A stretch of 42,631 nt of DNA from an uncultured Pelagibacteraceae bacterium (GCA_902618565.1 CACNAX010000007.1:1-42631); one strand, 5' to 3'; positions 16,233 to 24,618 are shown, counted from the stretch's first letter. Notes: generated by a model not told the origin, from the sequence alone. Translations and numbers: made by a program.

Positions 16233-17558
16233 TTAACAGTCTAGAGTATTCTGTCTTTCCCATTTTGTAATTGGTTTGGACTTATCAAATTTTTCGTTAT
16301 CATTAAAATTTTTTAATTCCGAAGTTCTTAACTTGACATAACTTTTAATTACTTCTTTTCCAAATGCTTTATTCATTTCTTTATTATTTTCAATTTTATC
16401 AAGAGAATCTTTTAGTTCATTTGGTAATTTAGAAAGGTTTGGATATTTTTTATAATCCTCATACATATTACAAAAAAGAGGTTTGCCAGGATTAATTCTT
16501 TTATTTAATCCCTCTATTCCTGCAGCTAATACACTAGCTTGAAGTAAATAAGGATTTGCGGATCCATCCATAAGTCTTAATTCAAATCTTCCCGGATCAG
16601 GAACCCTTATCATATGTGTACGGTTATTTCCTGTATATGATATACTGCTTGGAGACCATGTGGCACCAGATTTTGTTGGTGCAGCATTTATTCGTCTGTA
16701 ACTATTTATTGTTGGATTAAAAAAAGTAGATAAGGATGAAGCATGTTTCATAATGCCTCCTAAAAAGTTATAAGCTGTCTTGCTTAGCCCAAGCTTATCA
16801 TGTTTATCAAGAAAGATATTTTTCTTTCCTTTCCATAAAGAAATATGTGCATGACATCCGTTACCAGTTAAATTTTCAAAAGGTTTTGGCATAAATGTTG
16901 CTCTCAAATCATGTTTTTCTGCAATAGTTTTAACCATAAATTTAAAAAAAGTGTGTCTATCAGCAGTTTTTAGACAATCTGAATAATCCCAATTCATTTC
17001 AAATTGCCCATTAGCATCTTCGTGGTCATTTTGATAAGGACCCCATCCCATTTCAATCATACAATCACATATTTCTTTTATAAGCTCATATCTTCTCATT
17101 AATGAAGACTGGTCATAACAAGGTTTAGATTGAGTATCTCTATTATCTGCAATTGCGTTTCCATCAGGAGAAATCAAAAAATACTCACACTCCACACCTG
17201 ACTTCATGCTATATCCCAATTCAGATAATTTTTTTATTTGTTTTTTTAACATCACTCTTGGTGAAGCATCGACTGGTTTACCATTCATCCATAAATCTGA
17301 AGCCAACCAACCAACTTCTTTATTCCATGGTAGTTGAATTAAACTGTCAGGATCAGGTATTGCAAACATATCAGAATCAGCTGGTGTCATATCTAGCCAG
17401 GCTGCAAATCCAGCAAAACCAGCACCATTTACTTGCATATCTTTTATTGCATGAGCAGGAACTAATTTTGATCTTAAGACACCAAATAAATCTACAAAAC
17501 TTATCAAAAAATATTTAATTTTTTTTTGTTTTGAAATTTTAAATAAATTTTTTGCCAT
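16233..17558 (-). CDS. gmaS: Type III glutamine synthetase family, probable gamma-glutamylmethylamide synthetase
   Basis: This 441-aa protein is a GlnT-type glutamine synthetase. Metal and substrate residues are visible: GVECEYF (E123, E125), NDHEDANGQFEMNW (E180, E187), TGNGCHAHISLW (both histidines H236 and H238 retained), and RVPDPGRFELRLMDGSANPYL. Enzymes of this type, annotated as type III glutamine synthetase in marine alphaproteobacteria, include GmaS, which condenses glutamate with methylamine using ATP. The presence of mgsABC and tdm nearby supports GmaS over plain glutamine synthesis, but ammonia as substrate is not excluded. It starts 17 nt after the 54-aa membrane ORF and is coupled to the ammonia-lyase-like gene. 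Confidence 0.75.
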   Translation of the reverse strand: MAKNLFKISKQKKIKYFLISFVDLFGVLRSKLVPAHAIKDMQVNGAGFAGFAAWLDMTPADSDMFAIPDPDSLIQLPWNKEVGWLASDLWMNGKPVDASPRVMLKKQIKKLSELGYSMKSGVECEYFLISPDGNAIADNRDTQSKPCYDQSSLMRRYELIKEICDCMIEMGWGPYQNDHEDANGQFEMNWDYSDCLKTADRHTFFKFMVKTIAEKHDLRATFMPKPFENLTGNGCHAHISLWKGKKNIFLDKHDKLGLSKTAYNFLGGIMKHASSLSTFFNPTINSYRRINAAPTKSGATWSPSSISYTGNNRTHMIRVPDPGRFELRLMDGSANPYLLQASVLAAGIEGLNKRINPGKPLFCNMYEDYKKYPNLSKLPNELKDSLDKIENNKEMNKAFGKEVIKSYVKLRTSELKNFNDNEKFDKSKPITKWERQNTLDC

Positions 17559-17575
17559 CTAATAACGTAACACAA

Positions 17576-17740
17576 TTATTTAAAAAATGATAAAAAGAAA
17601 TCTTTGTAATAAATTAAATTTACACCAATAATAATTAATATCGCTATAATTACTCCATACTTTGCTTTTGGCCATGCAAGACGTGCCATTTTGCTAGGAG
17701 TTTTATTTTCATTTTGATTATTTTCTTCAGAATTTTGCAT
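17576..17740 (-). CDS. Small 54-aa single-span membrane protein
   Basis: The frame can be extended to an ATG at 17767, but those nine extra codons lie inside a strong terminator hairpin and its T-tract, so I place the start at the second ATG (17738-17740). The resulting 54-aa protein has a polar, asparagine- and glutamate-rich N-terminus, then a basic segment 'KMARLAWPKAKYG' and one hydrophobic helix (VIIAILIIIGVNLIYY). It lies 17 nt upstream of gmaS. The function is unknown; it may be carried along as a leader of the gmaS transcript. Confidence 0.5.
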   Translation of the reverse strand: MQNSEENNQNENKTPSKMARLAWPKAKYGVIIAILIIIGVNLIYYKDFFLSFFK

Positions 17741-17741
17741 T

Positions 17742-17777
17742 AAAAAAAAGAGGGCACAGTATTTCATGCGCCCTCTT
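17742..17777 (-). terminator. Rho-independent terminator after the amt operon
   Basis: Read on the minus strand, the stem AAGAGGGC pairs perfectly with GCCCTCTT (positions 17770-17777 and 17748-17755) around a 14-nt loop, and is followed by a run of eight or nine T residues. It begins 8 nt after the stop of the 73-aa gene. It is one of the clearest terminators in the window and separates amt plus the 73-aa gene from the gmaS run. Confidence 0.85.
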
Positions 17778-17784
17778 AAAAGTT

Positions 17785-18006
17785 TTAACCATCTGTTATA
17801 TTGCTTTTCCAGTCGTTAGCACTTGGTTTTTTTCTGACAATTGCATTCATCTTACCATCTTCTTGTTTAGATGAAATAACATGCCAGCCAACCCAAATAA
17901 GAATTGCTATTATAACTAGCACTCCTTCCGAACCAACACCTGGATAGACAGATCCTTGTACCTCAGAGGCACTTAAATGATCTATCCAATTTGATACTGT
18001 TGCCAT
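17785..18006 (-). CDS. Small 73-aa membrane protein co-transcribed with amt
   Basis: This 73-aa protein has a polar N-terminal part, one membrane segment around residues 28-46 (VLVIIAILIWVGWHVI), and a basic cytoplasmic-looking tail. It begins 13 nt after the amt stop and is preceded by a perfect AGGAGGT ribosome binding site, 6 nt from the ATG, which is rare in this window and predicts strong translation. A strong terminator follows at once. No known family is recognised. The position is the one often taken by glnK (PII) beside amtB in other bacteria, but the protein has no PII features. A role as an Amt partner or regulator is a guess from position only. Confidence 0.65.
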   Translation of the reverse strand: MATVSNWIDHLSASEVQGSVYPGVGSEGVLVIIAILIWVGWHVISSKQEDGKMNAIVRKKPSANDWKSNITDG

Positions 18007-18012
18007 TTACAT

Positions 18013-18019
18013 ACCTCCT
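18013..18019 (-). promoter_or_regulatory. Consensus Shine-Dalgarno site of the 73-aa gene
   Basis: On the minus strand this reads AGGAGGT, placed directly after the amt TAA and 6 nt before the ATG at 18006. Most genes in the window have weak or no ribosome binding sites because they are translationally coupled, so a full consensus here points to high-level translation and supports the 73-aa ORF as real. Confidence 0.75.
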
Positions 18020-19420
18020 TTATCTACTGGCCGAGACTACAGCTTTTTCGTCTTCTTTAGCCTCTTCCATAATTGTATAGTCAAGTCCTGCAAGTTCTAC
18101 TTCTCTTGGTATTCTTAATTTACCCATTCCGTGAAGAACTTTTGCAATTATATATCCAGGAAGCATACCTAGTACAAAAAACATTATTATTGCACCGATA
18201 AACATTCCAAGAGGATTAATTGCTGCATAATTAGTTCCATCCCACATAGCTCCAACACTGTATCCAGATGAAGGATAACCATTTAAAACGAAACCACATA
18301 TTACAAGACCAACAAATCCAGCATAACCATGAACAGCTACCGCTCCAACCGCATCGTCGATTTTATATTTTTTCTCGACCCAGTAATGCATTTTGTAAGC
18401 TATAACTACTCCGATCATACCGATTATCATTGATTGTATTGGATGATATAAATCATTACCTGCAGATGCACATATTATTCCCGCAAGTCCTGATGAATAA
18501 GTCCAGAAAGGATCTCCCTTCGAGACCACATACCCTGCTAACAACCCTCCAGATAACGACATTAAAAAGTTCATCGTTATTCCACTGAGTGTGGTGGGAG
18601 TTAGGTAGATGTTCGTTGCAGTAAAGAAAGTTACACCTTCCATACCATATTCAGGTCCAAGATCATAAATCGGAACATTACATGCAGCGTAAAAGCCCCA
18701 AAAACCTGTATAGATTAAGAATAATCCAACAGTCACTAACCAAGGATTTCTTGGTCCAATGTTTCTTGGTTCTCCGCTAGATGAAAATTTTCCAATTCTT
18801 GGTCCTAAAACAATCAGAACACCTAAGGCAAAACCTCCGGCAATTGCGTGAATTACTCCGGAAGCATAAGCATCGTGATATCCTAATATTTTTAACATCC
18901 ATCCATCAAAATGCCATCCCCATGAAGCATCTATTGTCCAGAAAACAGATCCAATTGCAATTGCAAGTATTCCAAATGCAAAAGTAGTTATCCTTTCTAT
19001 AACCGCTCCAGATACAATTGAAGCTGCAGTCCATGAAAATAATAAAAAGGCTGCCCAGAAGACACCCATTATATGATCATTAAGATTTACGGCCATCAAT
19101 GCATTTGTAGGATTAGCAAGATCATTTCCACCAAATCCACCTCCAAGAACTAGACCAGTACTTTCGGTCATAATCGAAGGAGCTAATCCAGGTCCTGTTG
19201 GAAATGCCCAGTATATCCACCAACCAAAGAAAAACCATGTGACTGTTACCAGTGGTATCAGCATTGTATTTTTCATAAGAGTGTGTTGGTGATGTTTGTA
19301 ACGAGATGCCCCAACTTCATACATACAGAAACCCACGTGGATCAAAAACATAAGAACCACAGTTACCCAATAGTAAAATTCTGTAAATAAGGTTGTGAGA
19401 GCACCTAATTGATCAGTCAT
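18020..19420 (-). CDS. amt: Ammonium/methylammonium transporter (Amt family)
   Basis: This 466-aa protein has about eleven hydrophobic segments and the Amt family conduction features, including the twin histidines in SGVIHAIAGG (H191) and AVAVHGYAGF (H364). The start ATG is preceded by AGGAGAG on the minus strand (19425-19433). It imports ammonium and probably methylammonium, in keeping with the adjacent mgs and gmaS genes. The C-terminal tail is short ('AKEDEKAVVSASR'). It is longer than E. coli AmtB because of extended loops, for example around residues 75-115. The 116-nt region upstream is the likely site of an independent promoter. Confidence 0.93.
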   Translation of the reverse strand: MTDQLGALTTLFTEFYYWVTVVLMFLIHVGFCMYEVGASRYKHHQHTLMKNTMLIPLVTVTWFFFGWWIYWAFPTGPGLAPSIMTESTGLVLGGGFGGNDLANPTNALMAVNLNDHIMGVFWAAFLLFSWTAASIVSGAVIERITTFAFGILAIAIGSVFWTIDASWGWHFDGWMLKILGYHDAYASGVIHAIAGGFALGVLIVLGPRIGKFSSSGEPRNIGPRNPWLVTVGLFLIYTGFWGFYAACNVPIYDLGPEYGMEGVTFFTATNIYLTPTTLSGITMNFLMSLSGGLLAGYVVSKGDPFWTYSSGLAGIICASAGNDLYHPIQSMIIGMIGVVIAYKMHYWVEKKYKIDDAVGAVAVHGYAGFVGLVICGFVLNGYPSSGYSVGAMWDGTNYAAINPLGMFIGAIIMFFVLGMLPGYIIAKVLHGMGKLRIPREVELAGLDYTIMEEAKEDEKAVVSASR

Positions 19421-19501
19421 ATTTCTCTCTCCTATTAATAGTTGATAGACTCTATGAAATTTTTTTTACGCTGACAATTTTATTTTATTTATAAAAAGTA
19501 G

Positions 19502-19526
19502 AAGTTAATAATTATTTTATCAACTT
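19502..19526 (-). terminator. AT-rich inverted repeat between the mgs run and amt
   Basis: AAGTTGATAA on the minus strand pairs with TTATTAACTT (one G-T pair) around a 5-nt AATAA loop. It lies 11 nt after the stop of the 136-aa gene and ahead of the amt promoter region. There is only a short broken T-run behind it, so it is a weak terminator, attenuator or RNA-end site rather than a confident terminator. Confidence 0.35.
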
Positions 19527-19536
19527 GAAATTGAAA

Positions 19537-19947
19537 TTAGAATTTTAAATATGCTTTTTTTAGATCAACCAGAGGATGATTCGGGGACATTTGAAACTTT
19601 ACCAATAATTCTCTAGCTATCATATCTCTATCCTGCTGATTGTTAGGTAATTTTATTTTACTTGGTATCGTTACCCAACCGTTAGCATTTCTATCGAATA
19701 CAGCAGGTCTATTTTCTTCATATCCCATATGAACATCTTCTAACCAATTAAGATCATCCCAACCCATAGCTTCTATATATTTTTTTAAAAATGGAGTGAG
19801 TCGACTATAGTCAGGCAAAAGATTAACGTCATATCGATAGCCGATTGTTTGGCCAATCATTTTTTCTCTAGCAGTCTCTTTTTTCTTGCCTAATTGACCT
19901 TTGATCTCTTTTGATTTGGCTTTTTTCTTACCTTTTTTCTTTGGCAT
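19537..19947 (-). CDS. Conserved 136-aa protein of unknown function in the mgs operon
   Basis: This protein has a strongly basic lysine-rich N-terminus (about residues 2-27) followed by a compact soluble domain with features such as 'IGYRYDVNLLPDYSRLTPFLKKYIEAMGW', 'DVHMGYEENRPAVFDRNANGWVTIP' and 'MSPNHPLVDLKKAYLKF'. There is no signal peptide, membrane segment or cysteine. It follows mgsC by 8 nt, so it is part of the same transcript. I do not recognise the family. The basic tail could bind RNA or a partner subunit, and an accessory subunit of the synthase is possible, but nothing in the sequence shows this. Confidence 0.7.
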   Translation of the reverse strand: MPKKKGKKKAKSKEIKGQLGKKKETAREKMIGQTIGYRYDVNLLPDYSRLTPFLKKYIEAMGWDDLNWLEDVHMGYEENRPAVFDRNANGWVTIPSKIKLPNNQQDRDMIARELLVKFQMSPNHPLVDLKKAYLKF

Positions 19948-19955
19948 ATTTGCTA

Positions 19956-21347
19956 TTAGATTTTATGGAAATCTTTAACTCCTACTGTATGATTTGTTCC
20001 TGCAAGAGGCACTTTAGCTAAAGCAGAAGCTTCCATTGTTAATGCAGCCATATCTTCTGGTTCTAGCGAGTGAATATTTGTTTTTCCACATGCTCTAGCC
20101 AACAATTGAGCCTCTAATGTCATCGCATGCAAGTAATTATAAACTCTTAATGCTGCATCATCAGGATTTAATCTTTTTCTTAATTTAGGATCTTGAGTAG
20201 CAACTCCTACCGGACATCTACCAGTGTGACAGTGATAGCAATGACCTGCGGGAACACCCATTTCTTTTTCAAAGTTAGATTCTGGTATTTCCTTATTGCA
20301 ATTTAAAGCCACCATTGCACCTGTTCCGATTGCAATTGCGTCTGCACCAAGTGCTAAAGCTTTAGCCATATCTGCTCCATCTCTAACACCACCTGCATAA
20401 ATTAAAGTTACTTTTCCAGTTTTACCTACATCATCCAAAGCTCTTCTTGCTTCTCTAATTCCAGCAATTCCTGGGATACCTGTGTTTGCAGCTGCAATGT
20501 GTGGTCCAGCACCTGTTGAACCCTCCATTCCATCAAGATAAATTGAATCTGGATCACATTTTGCTGCCATCCTTACATCATCATACACTTTAGCTGCTCC
20601 AAGTTTTAATTGAATTGGCACTTTGTTTTTTGTTAATTCTCTAAGCTCTTGAACTTTTAAAGCTAAATCATCTGGACCCAGCCAATCAGGATGTCTTGCT
20701 GGAGATCTTTGATCAATACCTGCAGGTAGCGATCTCATTTCTGCAACTTGGTCAGTAACTTTTTGACCCATCAAATGACCACCCATTCCAACTTTTTGTC
20801 CTTGTCCAATAAATACCTCAATTCCATCAGCAAGTTGTGCATGGTGTGGGTTAAAACCGTATCTTGATTGTATGCACTGATAAAACCATTTTTCTGAATA
20901 TCTTCTCTCATCTGGTATCATTCCACCTTCACCAGAACATGTTGCGCTACCAGCCATTGTAGCACCTCTAGCTAATGCAGTTTTTGCTTCATAAGATAAA
21001 GCTCCAAAACTCATTCCCGTAATGTAAACTGGAATATCAAGCTCAATTGGATTTTCACATCTTGGACCAATAATAGTTTTGGTCTCACATTTTTCTCTGT
21101 AACCTTCAATAACAAATCTTGTTAATGTACCTGGCAAGAAAACTAGATCATCAAAAGTAGGTATCTTTTTCATCAAAGCCATTCCTCTCATTCTGTATCT
21201 TCCTAATTCGGCTTTGATATGAATGTCGTCCATAACTTCTGGAGTAAAAATAGCGTTGTGTCCCAACAAGCTTTTGTTTCTTGAAGCTATTCCATTACCA
21301 TTAGAATGTCCGTTTGATTTTCCATTACCATTTTTTTTCTTTGCCAT
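19956..21347 (-). CDS. mgsC: N-methylglutamate synthase subunit C (FMN-binding glutamate synthase-like)
   Basis: This 463-aa protein matches the central FMN/iron-sulfur domain of glutamate synthase large subunit. Visible features include the FMN-barrel strands 'PIQLKLGA', 'LDGMEGSTGAGP', 'IYAGGVRDGADMAKALALGADAIAIGT', and the cysteine cluster GHCYHCHTGRCPVG with C370, C373 and C378, the [3Fe-4S] pattern. It begins directly after the mgsB stop. With mgsA and mgsB it makes up the three-gene split glutamate synthase that forms N-methylglutamate from gamma-glutamylmethylamide (or glutamine) and 2-oxoglutarate. In rhizobia the equivalents are called GlxD. A role as a plain split glutamate synthase is the alternative. 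Confidence 0.82.
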   Translation of the reverse strand: MAKKKNGNGKSNGHSNGNGIASRNKSLLGHNAIFTPEVMDDIHIKAELGRYRMRGMALMKKIPTFDDLVFLPGTLTRFVIEGYREKCETKTIIGPRCENPIELDIPVYITGMSFGALSYEAKTALARGATMAGSATCSGEGGMIPDERRYSEKWFYQCIQSRYGFNPHHAQLADGIEVFIGQGQKVGMGGHLMGQKVTDQVAEMRSLPAGIDQRSPARHPDWLGPDDLALKVQELRELTKNKVPIQLKLGAAKVYDDVRMAAKCDPDSIYLDGMEGSTGAGPHIAAANTGIPGIAGIREARRALDDVGKTGKVTLIYAGGVRDGADMAKALALGADAIAIGTGAMVALNCNKEIPESNFEKEMGVPAGHCYHCHTGRCPVGVATQDPKLRKRLNPDDAALRVYNYLHAMTLEAQLLARACGKTNIHSLEPEDMAALTMEASALAKVPLAGTNHTVGVKDFHKI

Positions 21348-22202
21348 TTAAATTGCTCCTTTTTTTTCTGTAGGTTCAAGAGCATCGTAATTCCAAAGTT
21401 TTTTTCCTGCTACAACTTTGGTCATCTTAGAAACATCGAAGTTTTCTCCGATCTCCGCAACCTTTAATTTTCTTTTAAGCCAGTCTTGATCTGAATCAGT
21501 TAACTCAGCTTCGACAGCATCACTACCAAATGATCCAATTTTTCCACCTACAAAAATTGTCCCATCATACATAGAATCTCCTAAATTTATTCCAACATCT
21601 CCAAGAATAATAATTCGCCCTCTCTGCATCATAAAACCTGTAAAAGCACCAGCATCTCCGCCAATAATTATTGTTCCACCTTTTTGATCAATTCCTGTTC
21701 TGGCACCTACGCTTCCTTTGCATATCAGATCTCCACCTCTAATTGCCGCACCAAAACAAGACCCTGCATTTTTTTCAATTACTACTTTTCCTGCCATCAT
21801 ATTTTCTGCACATGACCATCCCACTCTTCCATTAATTCTTACAATAGGACCATCCATTGATCCACACCCAAAATAACCCAAACTACCTTCAAATATTAAA
21901 TTTAATTTATTGAGAATTCCAACTCCCAAGCTATGTTTTCCCTGTGGGTTCTTTATTACAATAGTTCCGTATCCATCTTTCATTAATTCGTCAATTTTTT
22001 TATTTGCTTCACGACAATCCATGTTCTTAACGTCAATCTCAGTTCTTTTATTAAAATCTACATCATATGTCCCAAAGTAATAAAAATTCTCTGCCTCATC
22101 TGGATTAAAAAATTTTTGTTGTGTTTTTCCAGTTAAGACTTCTGTATGAAGTCCCATTGATTGAGCTTTACTTTTTTTTTCTGATGTTTTTAAATTTGCC
22201 AT
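21348..22202 (-). CDS. mgsB: N-methylglutamate synthase subunit B (GXGXG domain)
   Basis: This 284-aa protein is a stand-alone GXGXG beta-helix domain as found at the C-terminus of glutamate synthase. The repeats are visible as 'GSLGYFGCGSMDGPIVRINGRVG', broken here by the repeated G-x-x-G turns, and as 'GGDLICKGSVGARTG', 'GGTIIIGGDAGAFTG' and 'GRIIILGDVGINLG'. The domain is thought to be structural and to shape the ammonia channel between subunits. The start overlaps the mgsA end by 13 nt and the stop is directly followed by mgsC, consistent with a fixed-stoichiometry complex. Confidence 0.8.
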   Translation of the reverse strand: MANLKTSEKKSKAQSMGLHTEVLTGKTQQKFFNPDEAENFYYFGTYDVDFNKRTEIDVKNMDCREANKKIDELMKDGYGTIVIKNPQGKHSLGVGILNKLNLIFEGSLGYFGCGSMDGPIVRINGRVGWSCAENMMAGKVVIEKNAGSCFGAAIRGGDLICKGSVGARTGIDQKGGTIIIGGDAGAFTGFMMQRGRIIILGDVGINLGDSMYDGTIFVGGKIGSFGSDAVEAELTDSDQDWLKRKLKVAEIGENFDVSKMTKVVAGKKLWNYDALEPTEKKGAI

Positions 22203-23131
22203 ACTTTAACTTCTCCATCAAAAGGATCATAAGTTTCGATTTCTTGTGGTAATATTGATCTTATTGCAATTTCCTCTGACCCCATTGCAACTAAATCATC
22301 TGATTCATACAATACTAGTGGTTTTGCAGCCATTGTATCTTTCGCCATTCCTAAGCTATCTTTTGTGGCAACAAAATAAGTAAATACCCCATCTAAACCG
22401 ACGAGAGACTCTTTCATTCCCTCTTCTAATGTAGCTCCATTTCTCATTTTTTCTGCAAGATATACAGCGATTAATTCAGAGTCACATTCTGACATAAATC
22501 TCATGCCCTTGTTTTCCAATACTCTTCTATTATTCCAATAGTTTGTTAATTGTCCATTATGAACGACTGACACATCGCTAAAAGGATAACCCCAAAATGG
22601 GTGAGCAGATTTAATATCCACTCCCGACTCTGTTGCCATCCTAGCATGACCAATTGCATGTGTCCCGACAACTTTATCTAAATTATATCTGTTACAAACA
22701 ACTTCAGCATTTCCTAGATCTTTAATTACTTCTAGAGATTTTCCCATAGATAATATTTCTACACCTTCAACACTTTCTATTTTTTGCGAAAATTCCATTA
22801 AATCTTTGTCATACTGAATTTCATATCGTAATGAATAAGGAAGAATTCTATCTTCTTTTATCACTTTAGCGCCTAGCTCAGAAAGATAAGAATCAACAAT
22901 TTTTTTTCTTTCGTCATAAACTGATACATCTTCTTTTACTGAAGAACTTCCCTCTGCAACATTTTCACCAACTTTAAATCGCATGATGAAATTTTGACCG
23001 TCAGTTTTTCCGTATAGAGCGTATCCAGTTGAATCTTCTCCTCTATGCTTTAATGCTTGAAGCATACCTTGAAGTTCAAAACCAACATTTGAAGTATTTC
23101 CTCTATGAATTAATCCTGCAATCCCGCACAT
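22190..23131 (-). CDS. mgsA: N-methylglutamate synthase subunit A (class II amidotransferase)
   Basis: This 313-aa protein starts MCGIAGLIHRG, exposing C2 as the N-terminal nucleophile of an Ntn-type (class II) glutamine amidotransferase. Further family motifs are 'ALKHRGEDSTGYALYG' and 'VGTHAIGHARMATESGVD' with the histidine and arginine of the glutamine site, and 'HNGQLTNYWNNRRVLENKG'. It supplies ammonia or methylamine from its amide substrate to the MgsC domain. It follows the 489-aa glutamine-synthetase-family gene by 17 nt. The rhizobial equivalent is GlxB. Confidence 0.8.
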   Translation of the reverse strand: MCGIAGLIHRGNTSNVGFELQGMLQALKHRGEDSTGYALYGKTDGQNFIMRFKVGENVAEGSSSVKEDVSVYDERKKIVDSYLSELGAKVIKEDRILPYSLRYEIQYDKDLMEFSQKIESVEGVEILSMGKSLEVIKDLGNAEVVCNRYNLDKVVGTHAIGHARMATESGVDIKSAHPFWGYPFSDVSVVHNGQLTNYWNNRRVLENKGMRFMSECDSELIAVYLAEKMRNGATLEEGMKESLVGLDGVFTYFVATKDSLGMAKDTMAAKPLVLYESDDLVAMGSEEIAIRSILPQEIETYDPFDGEVKVWQI

Positions 23132-23148
23132 AAAATTTCCTTATTAAA

Positions 23149-24618
23149 TTATGGCAAACAATCTAGATAAGTATCAAGATCCCATTGTGTTGTTGCACCC
23201 AAGAATTTTTCCCACTCATCTCGTTTGTACCAATTAAATACTTTATACATTTCATCTGGCATCGATGATTTTATTACCTCATCTTCCGCCAATCTATCTA
23301 AAGCCTCACCTAAACTTAGTGGAAGTTTTTTAACATCTTTACCAGCTTTTTGAGCTTCATATATATTTCTAGATTCTGGTTTAGCTGGTTTCATTTTTTT
23401 AGATATTCCTTCATCACAAGCTTTAAGTAATGCTGCACCTAATAAATATGGATTATGCATAGAGTCAACTGATCTGTATTCAAATCTACCTGGAGCAGAT
23501 ACTCTTAAACCACAAGTTCTATTTTGATAACCCCAGTCAGCATATACTGGTGCCCAAAAACCTTGATCCCATAATCTTCTATATGAGTTCACTGTCGAAG
23601 AACCAATTGCTGTTAAAGCTGGCAAGTGTTTCATTATCCCTGCGATTGATTGTAATCCAATTTTTCCAGGTAACTGCATATCTTTAGTATCTGGCATGAA
23701 AGTATTTGTTCCGCCTGATACATAACTAAACACTTCTTCTACACCAGGAAGTTTTTTGTTACCTAATTTATTTACAGATACTTTTCCACCTTTCCACAAA
23801 GACATGTTGGTGTGACATCCACTTGCTGAAACTCCCATAAATGGTTTGGTCATAAAGCAAGCAATAAGATTATGTTCTCTTGCTACCTGAGCACAAATTT
23901 GTCGATAGGTAGATAATCTGTCTGCGTTTCTTAAAACATTATCAAATGTCCAGTTAAGTTCTAATTGGCCAGGTGCATCTTCATGGTCACCTTGGATCAT
24001 ATCAAGACCCATCGCTTTTGCGTATTCAATAACTTTCATAAAGACTGGTCTTAAAGACTCAAATTGGTCTATATGATAACAGAATGGTTTTGAGAAACCT
24101 TGTCCAGTTGGCGTTCCGTCAGGATTTTTTGTTAACCACATCATTTCAGGCTCTGTTCCAACTCTTAACTCTAATCCATGTTTCTTTTTGAATTCATTCA
24201 TGAAAATTCTAAGGTTACCTCTGCAGTCACTTGTTAAATGACCACCTGGATTTTTTCTTTCTTCTCTGTTTCTAAAACACGTAACAAAAACTCTTCCAAC
24301 TCTTTTATCCCAAGGCAATTGAACAAAAGTTTCTGGATCAGGTATTCCCACCAATTCCATAGCTTCTGGACCGTAACCAATATAATTATTATGACGATCT
24401 AAAAATAAGTTTGCAGTTGCTCCATAAACTAATTGAAAACCTTTTTCTGCAGTTCTTTCCCAGTGGTCTGCTGGTATCCCTTTTCCAACAACTCTTCCAG
24501 TTACTGAAATAAATTGATAATAGATATAAGTAATTCCTAATTCGTTTATTTTTTCTCTGACCTTTTTGACGAGTTTAGCTCTACCTGGTTGGTTTACGTG
24601 TTTTTCAAGATCCGTCAT
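23149..24618 (-). CDS. Divergent glutamine-synthetase-family protein
   Basis: This 489-aa protein is a second member of the glutamine synthetase superfamily in the same region. Motifs are GTEPEMMWL (E156, E158), GDHEDAPGQLELNW, SASGCHTNMSLWKGG and RVSAPGRFEYRSVDSMHNPYL. In the motif that usually has two histidines, the first (H269) is kept but the second is asparagine (N271), unlike the gmaS-type paralogue. It belongs to the unit with the flavoprotein and mgsABC. It may be a gamma-glutamylamide synthetase with an amine substrate other than methylamine, or the GmaS of this operon. A stretch AGGGGGAAG precedes the ATG as ribosome binding site. The function is not settled. Confidence 0.75.
   Translation of the reverse strand: MTDLEKHVNQPGRAKLVKKVREKINELGITYIYYQFISVTGRVVGKGIPADHWERTAEKGFQLVYGATANLFLDRHNNYIGYGPEAMELVGIPDPETFVQLPWDKRVGRVFVTCFRNREERKNPGGHLTSDCRGNLRIFMNEFKKKHGLELRVGTEPEMMWLTKNPDGTPTGQGFSKPFCYHIDQFESLRPVFMKVIEYAKAMGLDMIQGDHEDAPGQLELNWTFDNVLRNADRLSTYRQICAQVAREHNLIACFMTKPFMGVSASGCHTNMSLWKGGKVSVNKLGNKKLPGVEEVFSYVSGGTNTFMPDTKDMQLPGKIGLQSIAGIMKHLPALTAIGSSTVNSYRRLWDQGFWAPVYADWGYQNRTCGLRVSAPGRFEYRSVDSMHNPYLLGAALLKACDEGISKKMKPAKPESRNIYEAQKAGKDVKKLPLSLGEALDRLAEDEVIKSSMPDEMYKVFNWYKRDEWEKFLGATTQWDLDTYLDCLP

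Noticed and set aside
17153..17518. 121-codon plus-strand ORF inside gmaS
   Set aside because: It is low-complexity, lacks recognisable motifs and runs antisense to a clear glutamine-synthetase-family gene.
17741..17767. Nine-codon N-terminal extension of the 54-aa ORF
   Set aside because: These codons are the loop, stem arm and T-tract of a terminator.
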